Source: SFLA01 sp045533895
Lineage (GTDB): Bacteria; Bacillota; Clostridia; Oscillospirales; CAG-382
Direction: 5' to 3'
DNA: 64,000 bases
Assembly (NCBI GenBank): GCA_045533895.1
Contig: JAZSIT010000045.1
Span: forward strand, 7,376 to 71,375
Positions 49,033-58,196 of this stretch are shown here, in pieces; the first letter of the stretch is position 1; each line of letters begins with the position of its first letter. The position numbers and the translations under genes are program-made. The notes under the pieces are model-generated. The model had not been told where the DNA came from. It did not search any database and was given only the letters and a program-made list of their open reading frames with translations.

Positions 49033-51605
49033 TCTACAGTAATATTGATTCTGCCTACGCCGGACTGACCGGAAACGCCGTAATCCGCAATAACTTCAAA
49101 CCAGTCTTCGCCGGTAAAGCCTTCGTAGGGGGTATAGATATAGGTGCCGTCTTCGCAAATGGTAACAGTGCCGTTAGCCGCACTTACCGCGATACGGATG
49201 CCGGAGCAGGTTATATCGGAAGTGGGAAGTGTAATAGTTCCGGTAACAGATTCGCCTGCTTTGCACACTGCGTCTTCCCCAGTGGGAGCTTCGTTAGGTG
49301 CGCCCAGCTTGCCCTTGATGAACAAATAGGTTTCTTTATATATTACGTTGATTGCAGGGTTGGTGGAAACGAATGCGTTATATATAGCACCGGGCATACC
49401 TGCCAGATAGTACATGTGTACGCAGTCCTTCATAAAGCCGATTTCCGCGCCGACGTACAGATAGCTTCTGTAACGCTCTACCCACTTAACGTCGCTGGTG
49501 TCCTGAATCTCTATTTCAATGCTCATGCCGTAAAGCTTTGCGATAGCAGCCGCATCATAAATACGCTGGAGAGGAACTTCCTCGTTGAAGGCGTAGTTGG
49601 GCTGGAGGCAAGCGGTATCAAAGCCGAAATCTCTCCAGCTTGTGTTGCCGGAAGCGTTGAAATAAGGTATCCATGTGGTCTGGTATCCAAGGCTTCTTAT
49701 ATAATCGCAGATATAGTTACAAAGCTCCTGAACGTGAGGATCGGAACCGCTCATTTCCTCGACAAACCAATAGAAGCCGGAAAGACGGACGGAATCATAG
49801 CCCTTTGCCTCGAACGCCTTTATCTGCTCATCAACAAACCATTTGAGAACCGCTTTTCTGTCATCAATATTGTTAAAGTTCATCTGCTTGCCGTTAAGCT
49901 CGCCGAAGTTGGTAGCGCCCATAACGGGATAGAACAGAGACAGATAAGTACCTACGGAATAATCGTCATCAAGATCAAGCGCTTCCTTGGTTTCATCAAC
50001 TGCGGCATCGAGAGCGTCAAAGTTATAGCCCTCCATAAACTGCCAGTCGATAAACGCCTGCCACTCTTCCTTGGTAAGCTGCTTTTTGGTGCCGCCGCTG
50101 TAAAGATATGAAACATAAGGCAGATACATAAAGCCATCGAAATAAGTATCCTTGATCTCGCCGTCCTCAATATACGCAACGTATGCAAGATACTGCTCTT
50201 TGGTAACCTTAACGCTATTGGGCAAGAGATAAGAAAGCACTACATCGTGCATGCCGTCATACTGGTCGGGAGTGCCGTAGCCGGAAGAAACAACGGGAGC
50301 GGTAATGGGAGTTTCGGAGGGATGAACGCCGTTTACCGCATTTTTGGTACCGAAAACTTCCAATTCATCAAGATATGCGTGGGTAGTAATAGCAAACGCT
50401 ATCTTTACGTATCTTGCTTTATAGGCTTTATCAAAGCTTCCGCCGTATTCAACACGCGAGCTGGTTGCGGTAGAGGATATTTTTTCTTCATAAACGGTAA
50501 ACCACTCGCTGCCGTCAAGAGAAACGGAAACCGAGAAGGTCTGGGGAAGTCTTATACCGGGGCCGTGAGATGCAAGGAAGCCTGCATTAACGCCGTCAAC
50601 AGAAGCGATAGCGCCGAGGTCATAAACCGCAACTCTGCCGGTACCGTGGGTGTTGCGGAACCACTTGGTATCACCCATCTCCGCACGGGTAGCGTACTTA
50701 CCGTCGGTAAGAAGACCGGTTGAAGGAAGGGTGTTGTAGCTGGCAACAACCAGATCGGTCTGTACATCGGTAAGTGCTTCGTATGTAACGGTAGGCAGAC
50801 CGAGAATAAGGTTCTGGCGGGTGTTGTAATCCGCCGCAGAGGAATCAAAATACTTTTCGCCCTCTATTACAGGAATATCAGCCGCGCCGTAATAAGTATT
50901 AATACCGTTGAACTGGGTCTTTCTTACTTCGCCGTAAGAATATACAGATACTTCGTCCAACAGCATATTGGCACCGTTAAGACCCTCAAAGGTAAACTTA
51001 ACGTATCTTGCACTTACTGTTCCGCGAAGGTTAACGCTCATCATGTGGCGGGCTTTGTCTGCCTGAGCTTCGTTGTATTCATAAAGTCCGATATTCTTCC
51101 AGTTTTCGCCGTCCTCGGAAATGTAAACGAACATAACGTCGCACATATCGGCGCCGTACTGGGTATTTCTGCAGGAGGAAGCTTCAAAATCGCAAAGGTC
51201 GGTATAAACCTCGCCTAAATCGACAACAATCTCGGTGCCGTTTTCGGTAATTCCCATCCAGCCCTTTTTAACAAACTTGTAGTGGCTGTCCTTAAAATCG
51301 CCGTCGGTGAGATAATCATCATCAGGGAAGTTTTCACTTGTGGAAGAAGTGGTGTATTTCTTGCCCTCTGCACGGTTGATACGGTCAGCGCTGCGGTCAG
51401 CTTCGCCTTTAATGGCATCGGTACGGTCTGCAAGCATTTTGTCTACATCGTCCTTGGTGAGAGTGTAGGAAGGCTGTGCAACAACGCTTTCTTCACCTGA
51501 AACTGTGTCACTTACATCGGCATTGCTCACGTTGGATCCGGTGTTGCACGCCGACAGCAGTAAAACCGCAGCCAAGCAGACACAAATTAACTTTTTCATG
51601 TTCAT
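49029..51605 (-). CDS. Large DUF4855-domain surface lipoprotein with discoidin-like domains
   Basis: 858 residues; ATGs at 51605 and 51599 both have purine-rich sites upstream (AAAGGAG, CAGGAAC), so the exact start is not certain. Lipoprotein signal KKLICVCLAAVLLLSAC with the lipid Cys near 20. Two F5/8 type C-like domains (about 85-230 and 270-420; e.g. ARYVKFTFEGLNGANMLLDEV, KARYVKIAFAITTHAYLDELEV). DUF4855 follows (about 440-760; GYDSVRLSGFYWFVEEMSGSD, YQTTWIPYFNASGN). The C-terminus is Ig/cadherin-like (GTYIYTPYEGFTGEDWFEVI). DUF4855 is thought to be a glycosidase-like barrel. The protein likely binds glycans at the surface. Overlaps WYL gene upstream and methyltransferase downstream. Confidence 0.88.
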   Translation of the reverse strand: MNMKKLICVCLAAVLLLSACNTGSNVSNADVSDTVSGEESVVAQPSYTLTKDDVDKMLADRTDAIKGEADRSADRINRAEGKKYTTSSTSENFPDDDYLTDGDFKDSHYKFVKKGWMGITENGTEIVVDLGEVYTDLCDFEASSCRNTQYGADMCDVMFVYISEDGENWKNIGLYEYNEAQADKARHMMSVNLRGTVSARYVKFTFEGLNGANMLLDEVSVYSYGEVRKTQFNGINTYYGAADIPVIEGEKYFDSSAADYNTRQNLILGLPTVTYEALTDVQTDLVVASYNTLPSTGLLTDGKYATRAEMGDTKWFRNTHGTGRVAVYDLGAIASVDGVNAGFLASHGPGIRLPQTFSVSVSLDGSEWFTVYEEKISSTATSSRVEYGGSFDKAYKARYVKIAFAITTHAYLDELEVFGTKNAVNGVHPSETPITAPVVSSGYGTPDQYDGMHDVVLSYLLPNSVKVTKEQYLAYVAYIEDGEIKDTYFDGFMYLPYVSYLYSGGTKKQLTKEEWQAFIDWQFMEGYNFDALDAAVDETKEALDLDDDYSVGTYLSLFYPVMGATNFGELNGKQMNFNNIDDRKAVLKWFVDEQIKAFEAKGYDSVRLSGFYWFVEEMSGSDPHVQELCNYICDYIRSLGYQTTWIPYFNASGNTSWRDFGFDTACLQPNYAFNEEVPLQRIYDAAAIAKLYGMSIEIEIQDTSDVKWVERYRSYLYVGAEIGFMKDCVHMYYLAGMPGAIYNAFVSTNPAINVIYKETYLFIKGKLGAPNEAPTGEDAVCKAGESVTGTITLPTSDITCSGIRIAVSAANGTVTICEDGTYIYTPYEGFTGEDWFEVIADYGVSGQSGVGRINITVE

Positions 51606-52594
51606 GTTCCTGTTTCTCCTTTAAATTTGTCATAGGTTTTTTTAAGCATATCCTGCATTTGTTTTTTTGCGTTTTCAGGCTCTGTGACGGTAACCATTCC
51701 GCCTAAGGAAAACACCCAGCCGTAAAATTGGGGGCTTAACTGTACCGGAACGGTTATGTAAAATCCGCCTGCCCCGTCGGTACGGACAGGCACATCTCTG
51801 CCGAAACGGTCGGTCATGACACCTGCCAGAGAGCCATCGCAATGCAAGGTGACAAACTGTCTGTCCCCCGTATACATTGCAAAGGCAGAAGCCACGTATT
51901 TTTCCATATCAAGCTTGTTATGAGGTTGTGTTTTGCTTTCAAGTATTTTAAGCCCCGAAAGCTTATCCGCCCTGTAATGCTTTATTTCGTCATTTTCGTA
52001 GGCAACAAGATAATAATAATCTCCGCTTCGCACCATGCTCACGGGGTCAACGATATAGGTCTTTCCCTCTCGTCTGTAACGGCGTATAATTCCGCTTCCC
52101 TCAAGCACATACTCAAAGTAACGGAAGGACACCTGTTTGCCCAGATGAATTGCATCGAAAACACGGTCGATAGAATAAAACACCGTTTCGTTGTCTGTAC
52201 GGGTGGAATCCCCGATTATTTGGCGTTTCATTAAAAGTCCCTTGTTTTTGCCTGCAAGAGACGCCAACTTATCTGTAAGACGGGCAGATTTTGTTTGTGA
52301 AATAAACCGAGAAGACTGCACCGCGTCAATAAGCAGTTTTATCTCCGGCAGTTCAAAATAACGGGAGGCAAGAAAATAGCCGCCCTTTTTGCCGCCGACA
52401 TAAATAATATCCGCGCCGTAATCGCGAAGCGCCTCTATATCCGTATATATGGATTTACGCTCCGCTTTTATGCCAAGATTGTCTAAATACGAAATTATCT
52501 CGCCCATGGAAGCCACACGGTTTTCATCCGTATTTTCTTTAAGATAATCCAGCAAATATAAAAGCTTTAGTTTTTGTCCTGAACTTTTAGGCAT
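51602..52594 (-). CDS. WYL-domain transcriptional regulator (YafY family)
   Basis: 330 residues. N-terminal winged helix (about 5-75; KLKLLYLLDYLKENTDENRV, ERKSIYTDIEALRDYGADI). The WYL domain covers about 145-225 (VSFRYFEYVLEGSGIIRRYR, YIVDPVSMVRSGDYYYLVAY, HYRADKLSGLKI) and a WCX C-terminal extension lies at about 240-325. WYL proteins bind small ligands or nucleic acids and often control stress or defence genes. The stop overlaps the ATG of the DUF4855 gene, so the regulator is fused in expression with a surface protein. Confidence 0.92.
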   Translation of the reverse strand: MPKSSGQKLKLLYLLDYLKENTDENRVASMGEIISYLDNLGIKAERKSIYTDIEALRDYGADIIYVGGKKGGYFLASRYFELPEIKLLIDAVQSSRFISQTKSARLTDKLASLAGKNKGLLMKRQIIGDSTRTDNETVFYSIDRVFDAIHLGKQVSFRYFEYVLEGSGIIRRYRREGKTYIVDPVSMVRSGDYYYLVAYENDEIKHYRADKLSGLKILESKTQPHNKLDMEKYVASAFAMYTGDRQFVTLHCDGSLAGVMTDRFGRDVPVRTDGAGGFYITVPVQLSPQFYGWVFSLGGMVTVTEPENAKKQMQDMLKKTYDKFKGETGT

Positions 52595-52595
52595 A

Positions 52596-52634
52596 AATAA
52601 AATAAAAAGCGGGAGCGGCTTTGAACCGTCCCGC
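52596..52634 (-). terminator. Terminator of murA
   Basis: GCGGGA...TCCCGC (52609-52614 with 52629-52634; inner CGG/CCG pairs extend it). On the minus strand it is followed by TTTTTATTTTATTT. Confidence 0.85.
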
Positions 52635-52649
52635 AGAATCGGTTATTTC

Positions 52650-53942
52650 TTATATTGCTTTGGAGGAAGAAGCATCGTCGGGCACGTAAATTTTTTTGAT
52701 ATCCGCTCCCGCGCCGCTTAATTTTTCAACTAAATGCTCGTAGCCTCTTTCAATATGATAAATATTTTCAATAACAGTCTCGCCCTCGGTAGCAAGCGCC
52801 GCAATAACCATTGCAGCTCCTGCGCGAAGATCAGAGCATTTTACGATAGCGGGCTTTAAGGGTTTACCGCCCTCAATAACCGCTTTTCTGCCCTCCACGT
52901 TAATGGATGCGCCCATACGGGTAAGCTCCGAAACGTATTTGAAGCGGGTGTCCCACACGCCCTCCGTAAGAATACTGGTGCCTTGTGCCAAGCAAAGAAG
53001 CACGCATATCTGGGGGTTCATATCGGTAGGATAACCGGGATAAGGCATGGTTTTGACGTTTATTCTGCGCAAAGGTCCCTGCGCGGGCTTTACACGGACA
53101 GCGTCGCCGTAATCCTCAACCTCAACACCCATTTCCTCTAACTTTGCGGTTATGGATTCAAGATGCTTGGGAATTACGTTTTCGATAGTAAGGTCGCTTC
53201 CCGTTGCGGCGGCTGCCATCATAAAGGTGCCTGCCTCAATCATATCGGGAATAATAGCATAAGTAACGCCGTGTAGAGACTCTACGCCGCGAATTTTTAT
53301 AACGTCCGTACCTGCGCCGGAAATATCTGCGCCGCAGGTGTTGAGGAAGTTTGCAACGTCAACAATATGAGGCTCTTTTGCCGCGTTATCGATAACTGTC
53401 ATACCCTTGGCAAGAACAGCAGAGAGCATAATGTTTATTGTCGCACCCACGGAAACGATATCCATATATATGGAGGAACCGGTAAGTCCCTGCTCTGCGG
53501 AGCATTGGATACAGCCGTCCACCACTTCTACGGAAGCACCCAGCGCCTCAAAGCCTTTGATGTGCTGGTCGATAGGTCTGACACCGAAATCACATCCGCC
53601 GGGGCATGCGGCGCGGGAAACGCCGAATCTGCCCAATTCCGCACCGACAACGTAATATGAAGCGCGCATAGAACGCGCCAAATCGTAGGGCATGGTGCAG
53701 GGGCGCACGTCTTTGGTATCTATCTCCACCGTAGTACGGTCGATCATTCTGACTCTCGCTCCCATAGCGGACAAAATATCCAGAGAGCTTTTAATATCGC
53801 TTATTTCGGGAAGGTTTTCGATAACGCATTTATCCCCCACCAAAATGGTACCCAGAAGGATGGGAAGCGCTGCGTTTTTCATACCGCCCACAGTTATACT
53901 GCCGTGCAGACGTTTACCGCCTATGACAGAGATTTTTTCCAT
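52650..53942 (-). CDS. murA: UDP-N-acetylglucosamine 1-carboxyvinyltransferase
   Basis: MurA catalyses the first committed step of peptidoglycan synthesis, moving enolpyruvate from PEP to UDP-GlcNAc; it is the fosfomycin target. The 430-residue protein has K22 in GGMKNAALPILLG, the catalytic Cys at 117 in RAACPGGCDFGVRPIDQH, and MPYPGYPTDMNPQ near residue 300. The active-site Cys is retained, so fosfomycin sensitivity is expected at this target. Low chance of being the MurZ paralogue; no neighbour distinguishes them. Confidence 0.96.
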   Translation of the reverse strand: MEKISVIGGKRLHGSITVGGMKNAALPILLGTILVGDKCVIENLPEISDIKSSLDILSAMGARVRMIDRTTVEIDTKDVRPCTMPYDLARSMRASYYVVGAELGRFGVSRAACPGGCDFGVRPIDQHIKGFEALGASVEVVDGCIQCSAEQGLTGSSIYMDIVSVGATINIMLSAVLAKGMTVIDNAAKEPHIVDVANFLNTCGADISGAGTDVIKIRGVESLHGVTYAIIPDMIEAGTFMMAAAATGSDLTIENVIPKHLESITAKLEEMGVEVEDYGDAVRVKPAQGPLRRINVKTMPYPGYPTDMNPQICVLLCLAQGTSILTEGVWDTRFKYVSELTRMGASINVEGRKAVIEGGKPLKPAIVKCSDLRAGAAMVIAALATEGETVIENIYHIERGYEHLVEKLSGAGADIKKIYVPDDASSSKAI

Positions 53943-53982
53943 TTATAAACACCTTTCGGATAAGTTTTCATAATTACTCTAT

Positions 53983-54013
53983 ATTATAATAACAGAAAAA
54001 AGGTTTTTGTCAA
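53983..54013 (-). promoter_or_regulatory. Promoter region of murA
   Basis: TTGACA (complement of 54008-54013) and TATTATAAT (TATAAT complement of 53983-53988). Spacing to the best -10 is 19 bp, or 17 with a poorer one. Confidence 0.6.
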
Positions 54014-54054
54014 GGGTTTAACTGTTAATACATAGTATGCAACGCAAAAATTTC

Positions 54055-54083
54055 TTGACAAAACAGTTGTTTTATAGGATAAT
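54055..54083 (+). promoter_or_regulatory. Sigma-A promoter of rnjA
   Basis: TTGACA at 54055-54060, 17-bp spacer, GATAAT at 54078-54083; about 65-base leader. Confidence 0.8.
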
Positions 54084-54154
54084 ATATAAGGCATATTTTG
54101 GATTTTGCGCTGTAGGCGTGTATATACATAACTAAATTTAAGAAAGGAACACTA

Positions 54155-55930
54155 ATGGCTAAAAAGAAAGAAAAAGAAACTGTAAAGAAGGAAAAGAAGG
54201 CGCCTGTTAAGGCAAAGAAAATAAAAGAACCAAAAAACAAGACACCCCGTCCCGAGAAGGGCGAAAAGCTTAAGGTAATACCTATCGGCGGTGTTGACGG
54301 TATCGGCATGAATATGACACTCCTTGAGCACGGCGAGGATATTATCGCTGTGGACTGCGGCGTGTCTTTCCCGCAGGACGATATGCCCGGCGTTGACCTT
54401 GTAATACCCGATTTTACCTATCTACTCCGCAACGAGGACCGCTTCCGCGCACTTATCCTCACCCACGGACACGAGGACCATATCGGTGCGGTGCCTTATC
54501 TGTTAAAGCAGATAAACGTGCCTGTATACGGCACCCGTCTTACGCTGGGGATACTGAAATTAAAGCTGGCGGAGCACGGTATTAAAAATCCCGACCTGCG
54601 CGAAGTTTATCCCGGTGACACAGAGGATTTCGGAAGCGCGTTTAACGTTGAGTTTATCAAGGTAAATCACTCCATACCCGATGCGGTGGCGCTGTGCGTT
54701 ACCACTCCCGTGGGCAGAGTTATCCACACGGGAGATTTCAAAATAGACCTCACCCCCACCGAGGGCGACAAGCCTATTGACCTGTACCGTCTTGCGGCGC
54801 TGGGGCACAAAGGGGTAAAGCTGCTTATGGCAGATTCCACCAATGCGGAGCGTGAGGGTTACACGCCCTCCGAGAGCATTGTGGGTCTGTCTTTTGACAA
54901 GATATTTTATAACTGCGAAAAGCGTATTGTAATAGCGACCTTTTCCTCCAACGTGCACCGTATACAGCAGGTTATTAACGCCGCCGTAAAGTACGGCAGA
55001 AAGGTGGCTGTAACGGGCAGAAGCATGCTTAACGTGGTGAAAGCCGCCACCGAGCTGGGATATATGTGGGTGCCCGAGGGAACTATTATAGACCCTGCTG
55101 AAATGAAGCTGTATAAAGACAGCCAGCTCACTCTCCTTACCACGGGAAGCCAGGGCGAGCCTATGAGCGGTCTTTACCGTATGGCAAACGGAGAGCATTC
55201 TCTTATTTCTCTTGGCAGAAACGACTTAGTAGTATTGTCTGCATCTGCCATTCCCGGCAACGAAAAGCTTATTGGAAACATTGTAAACTGTCTGTGGAAG
55301 CGCGGTGCTGAGGTTATGACAGTGGACACCGAGGAAAGCGTACACGTTTCCGGTCACGCCTGCAGAGAAGAATTAAAGCTTATGCACGCGCTGACAAAGC
55401 CCGAATTTTTCGTGCCTCTTCATGGCGAATATAAGCATCTGTGCGCACACGCGGCGTTGGCGAAGGAAATGGGTATGTCCGGCAAGAACATTCTTATACC
55501 CGAAAACGGAAAGATTATTGAGGTGGGCAAGCGCGGTCTGGCGTCCGGCGGAACAGTGCCCGCAGAGCAGGTGCTTGTTGACGGTTACGGCGTGGGCGAC
55601 GTAGGCGCTACCGTTCTGAAGGACAGACTGCATCTGGCGGAGGACGGTATAATAGTCGTGTCTGCCACTGTGGATTTTACCATTCAGGAAATGACCGCAG
55701 GACCGGAAATATTGACAAGAGGCTTTGTTTACGCAAAAGAAAACGAAGATCTGCTTGATGATCTTACGGACAAGGCGGCAGAACTGATAAGAAAAGCGGT
55801 ATACAACGGAAAGCCTGATATGTATGCCCTTAAGGAACGGGTGAAGACTTCCCTTTCCTCCTACGTTTACGGAAAGACCAAGAAAAAGCCTATTGTTCTC
55901 CCCGTATTTACGGAGAGCGAAATATATTAA
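54155..55930 (+). CDS. rnjA: Ribonuclease J
   Basis: RNase J is the main 5'-3' exonuclease/endonuclease of Firmicutes mRNA and rRNA processing. The 591-residue protein has a Lys/Glu-rich extension of about 36 residues (MAKKKEKETVKKEKKAPVKA). The metallo-beta-lactamase core follows: IGGVDGIGMNM, HGHEDHIG (104-111), VNHSIPDA, THTGDFK (as HTGDFKID), and the beta-CASP domain with SGHACREE. The single copy in view cannot be assigned to J1 or J2; J1 is the more likely. Followed 14 bp later by an SDR gene. Confidence 0.95.
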   Translation: MAKKKEKETVKKEKKAPVKAKKIKEPKNKTPRPEKGEKLKVIPIGGVDGIGMNMTLLEHGEDIIAVDCGVSFPQDDMPGVDLVIPDFTYLLRNEDRFRALILTHGHEDHIGAVPYLLKQINVPVYGTRLTLGILKLKLAEHGIKNPDLREVYPGDTEDFGSAFNVEFIKVNHSIPDAVALCVTTPVGRVIHTGDFKIDLTPTEGDKPIDLYRLAALGHKGVKLLMADSTNAEREGYTPSESIVGLSFDKIFYNCEKRIVIATFSSNVHRIQQVINAAVKYGRKVAVTGRSMLNVVKAATELGYMWVPEGTIIDPAEMKLYKDSQLTLLTTGSQGEPMSGLYRMANGEHSLISLGRNDLVVLSASAIPGNEKLIGNIVNCLWKRGAEVMTVDTEESVHVSGHACREELKLMHALTKPEFFVPLHGEYKHLCAHAALAKEMGMSGKNILIPENGKIIEVGKRGLASGGTVPAEQVLVDGYGVGDVGATVLKDRLHLAEDGIIVVSATVDFTIQEMTAGPEILTRGFVYAKENEDLLDDLTDKAAELIRKAVYNGKPDMYALKERVKTSLSSYVYGKTKKKPIVLPVFTESEIY

Positions 55931-55944
55931 AGGGAGAAAGCAAG

Positions 55945-56646
55945 ATGAAAAGCGTACTCATTACCGGCGCATCCCGCGGTATCGGCGAAGAATGTGCAAG
56001 AGTATTTGCCAAAAACGGCTGGAAGGTATACCTTAACTGCCGCAAAAACGTGGCGTTGCTTGAAGAATTAAAAAACGAGCTTCCCGACAGCGAGATTGTC
56101 CCTTTTGACGTTTCGGACAAAAGGGCGGTTTATGAGAATATAGAAAAGCTTGATATAGACTGTCTGGTAAACAATGCGGGAGTTGCATTGTTTTCCCCCT
56201 TTGACGCGGTTACGGATGAGCAGGAGCAAGCACTTTACGGCACCAACCTCTTTGGTGTGCTCAACTGTTCCCGTGCGGTGCTTCCCCAAATGATACGCCG
56301 CAAAAGCGGCTGTATAATCAATCTTTCTTCCATGTGGGGAGAAGCGGGCGGAAGCTGTGAGGTAGACTATTCTGCGGCGAAGGGCGCAGTGATTTCCTTT
56401 ACAAAAGCCCTTGCCAAGGAGGTTGGTCCCTGCAATATCAGAGTAAACTGCGTGTGTCCCGGTGTTATCGATACGGACATGAACGCCCATCTCTCCTTTG
56501 CGGAAACCCAGGCACTGGTAGAGGAAATACCTTTGGAGCGTCTTGGCAGAGGCGAGGACGTGGCAAACGCCGTGTATTTTCTGGCAACCGAGAAAGCCGA
56601 CTATATTACCGGCGCGGTATTGGATGTTAACGGCGGGATAATATAA
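55945..56646 (+). CDS. Short-chain dehydrogenase/reductase, FabG/YmfI-like
   Basis: 233 residues. NAD(P)-binding TGASRGIG at about 7-14, NNAG motif (CLVNNAGVALFSPF), catalytic Ser, Tyr and Lys in SSMWG and YSAAKG, and the C-terminal DVNGGII. The fold matches 3-oxoacyl-ACP reductases; in Firmicutes such genes beside rnj homologues are also annotated as the elongation factor P 5-aminopentanone reductase YmfI. The substrate is not settled. Short AGGGAG site upstream. Confidence 0.88.
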   Translation: MKSVLITGASRGIGEECARVFAKNGWKVYLNCRKNVALLEELKNELPDSEIVPFDVSDKRAVYENIEKLDIDCLVNNAGVALFSPFDAVTDEQEQALYGTNLFGVLNCSRAVLPQMIRRKSGCIINLSSMWGEAGGSCEVDYSAAKGAVISFTKALAKEVGPCNIRVNCVCPGVIDTDMNAHLSFAETQALVEEIPLERLGRGEDVANAVYFLATEKADYITGAVLDVNGGII

Positions 56647-56675
56647 CACTCAAAGGTTTTGATACGGAAGGGGCA

Positions 56676-56739
56676 AGCCCCTTCCCTACAATACACCCAT
56701 AGCATAGCAACAACAAAACGCCCGTCGCGGGCGTTTTTT
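56676..56739. terminator. Two hairpins downstream of the SDR gene
   Basis: GGAAGGGGC-AA-GCCCCTTCC (56676-56695) followed by CCTACAA, a pattern seen in clostridial intergenic repeats. AAAACGCCCG-TCG-CGGGCGTTTTTT (56715-56739) follows, a standard bidirectional terminator. Confidence 0.82.
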
Positions 56740-56748
56740 GTATCCGTA

Positions 56749-57576
56749 TTATTTTTCATTCACGGTAAAAATGAATTTAAGTTCGGCGGTATCTGTGCCG
56801 GACTCGGCAATAAGCTTGGAAATCATATCGCCTGTTATCGTCACCTTTGCTCTTTTATTGTAGGGAAAAACGCTGTAATTCTGCAAAACACGCTCGCCGT
56901 CAACAACGCGGTAAAACAAAAGTTTATCTCTCGTATCATAGCGTTTGAACACAACCGATATAACAATTTTATCATACTCAACCTGCCCCTTTTCAAAGCC
57001 GATGGTTATGACGTTTTCTTCTTCATCGAAGGAGAGGTCGGTGTGGCGGCGTATAAACCCTCTGCCGGTGACGTATACCTGTATGAAATCAACGATCTCG
57101 TTGTTTTCGTCGGCTTCGTAATGCAGAGAGGTCTCATAGGTTTCACTATACCGCCTTTCGTATTCATCAATATATCCGTTTCGGTTATAATCGCCATCGA
57201 CAATAAAATTCAGCGCGCCGCCGTCTTCTACCAGAAAATACAGCGTGTTGCCCTTTTTGAATAAATGATAATATGTACCGAAGCATATTGACGGAAGCAA
57301 TGCGGCGCACAAAAACAGCGGCCATATACGAATACGCCTATCAATAAAATCGATAATCAATTCCACTATTCCGCCAAATACCAAAGAACCGATAGTAATT
57401 AAAAAGAAATAGTATCCTACTCCCCACGAAGGCGGAATGTATCCTCCCGGTTCAGGCGTGTGGTCGTATGCGGCGTTATAGAATACCAAAAACGCTCCGA
57501 GGCATACCAGCGCCACGCACAAAGCAAACACTGCAACTATTATTGGATATGCTCTTTTTTTGGTTTTCTTGTTCAC
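56749..57576 (-). CDS. Membrane protein with EF-hand-like loop, unknown function
   Basis: 275 residues from a GTG giving (M)NKKTKKRAYPIIVAVFALC; GGAGGGGG lies upstream, and the longer frame has no site. Three or four hydrophobic helices (about 11-32, 52-75, 83-102). After them comes an EF-hand-like 12-residue loop, DYNRNGYIDEYE (129-140), matching D-x-N-x-N-G-x-I-x-x-x-E. The C-terminal 130 residues are beta-rich and extracytoplasmic or cytoplasmic, undecided. I do not recognise the family. Confidence 0.8.
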   Translation of the reverse strand: MNKKTKKRAYPIIVAVFALCVALVCLGAFLVFYNAAYDHTPEPGGYIPPSWGVGYYFFLITIGSLVFGGIVELIIDFIDRRIRIWPLFLCAALLPSICFGTYYHLFKKGNTLYFLVEDGGALNFIVDGDYNRNGYIDEYERRYSETYETSLHYEADENNEIVDFIQVYVTGRGFIRRHTDLSFDEEENVITIGFEKGQVEYDKIVISVVFKRYDTRDKLLFYRVVDGERVLQNYSVFPYNKRAKVTITGDMISKLIAESGTDTAELKFIFTVNEK

Positions 57577-57594
57577 GGTGGTTCCCCCTCCTTT

Positions 57595-57611
57595 TGTATT
57601 ACTGTAATACA
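57595..57611. promoter_or_regulatory. Candidate operator of the EF-hand-like membrane gene
   Basis: TGTATTACTGTAATACA is a perfect 8-bp palindrome with one central base, just upstream of the ribosome site. GTATTAC...GTAATAC resembles BlaI/MecI-type boxes of Firmicutes; identity is only suggestive. Confidence 0.4.
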
Positions 57612-57743
57612 CAAACATGTATATTTTACCAAAAACAAATGAACCTTTTGTAAATACTGCCGTAAGTATACCATACAACAACACAAAACTCAACGTTTAT
57701 GAAAATATACCCGAAAATATTTGAGAAAAATACGAAAAAAGAC

Positions 57744-57772
57744 TTGATTTTCTTTGAAATGCGTGATATAAT
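57744..57772 (+). promoter_or_regulatory. Sigma-A promoter of rplS
   Basis: TTGATT at 57744-57749, 17-bp spacer, TATAAT at 57767-57772. Start near 57779. Confidence 0.85.
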
Positions 57773-57784
57773 TGCGTGTCAAGA

Positions 57785-57818
57785 AATCGGGCGGTCCTCT
57801 GCGGCTCGGCAAGAACGC
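57785..57818 (+). promoter_or_regulatory. Candidate L19 leader hairpin
   Basis: In the about 75-base leader, CGGGCG (about 57788) can pair with CGCCTG (about 57815), enclosing TCCTCTGCGGCTCGGCAAG. L19 leaders exist in Firmicutes; whether this matches that model needs a covariance search. Confidence 0.4.
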
Positions 57819-57854
57819 CTGTGAACTTTTAATATTAAAAGGAGGAAAAGCTTT

Positions 57855-58196
57855 ATGGATATGTTGAAAGCTTTTACAGACGAGCAGCTTAAGACCGAGG
57901 TTCCTTCCTTCAAGGTTGGCGATACCGTTAGAGTTCACAACCGCATTGTTGAAGGCACCAGAGTAAGAACCCAGCTGTTTGAAGGCACTGTTATTGCAAA
58001 GAAGAATGGTGGTATTTCCGAAACCTTTACCGTACGTCGCGTTTCTTACGGTGTTGGTACCGAGAAGACCTTCCCCCTTCATTCCCCCAACGTGCTCAAG
58101 GTTGAAGTTATCCGTAACGGTAAGGTACGCAGAGCTAAGCTTTACTACCTGCGTGACCGTGTAGGTAAGGCAGCTAAGGTTAAGGAACAGATCTAA
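57855..58196 (+). CDS. rplS: 50S ribosomal protein L19
   Basis: 113 residues: PSFKVGDTVRVHNRIVEGTR, then FEGTVIAKKNGGISETFTVR, and SPNVLKVEVIRNGKVRRAKL are diagnostic of L19, which lies at the 30S-50S interface. AAAGGAGGAAAAG precedes the ATG. It is separated from rpsP-rimM-trmD, with which it is joined in many bacteria, and instead leads the lepB-rbgA-rnhB block, as in other Clostridia. Confidence 0.98.
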   Translation: MDMLKAFTDEQLKTEVPSFKVGDTVRVHNRIVEGTRVRTQLFEGTVIAKKNGGISETFTVRRVSYGVGTEKTFPLHSPNVLKVEVIRNGKVRRAKLYYLRDRVGKAAKVKEQI

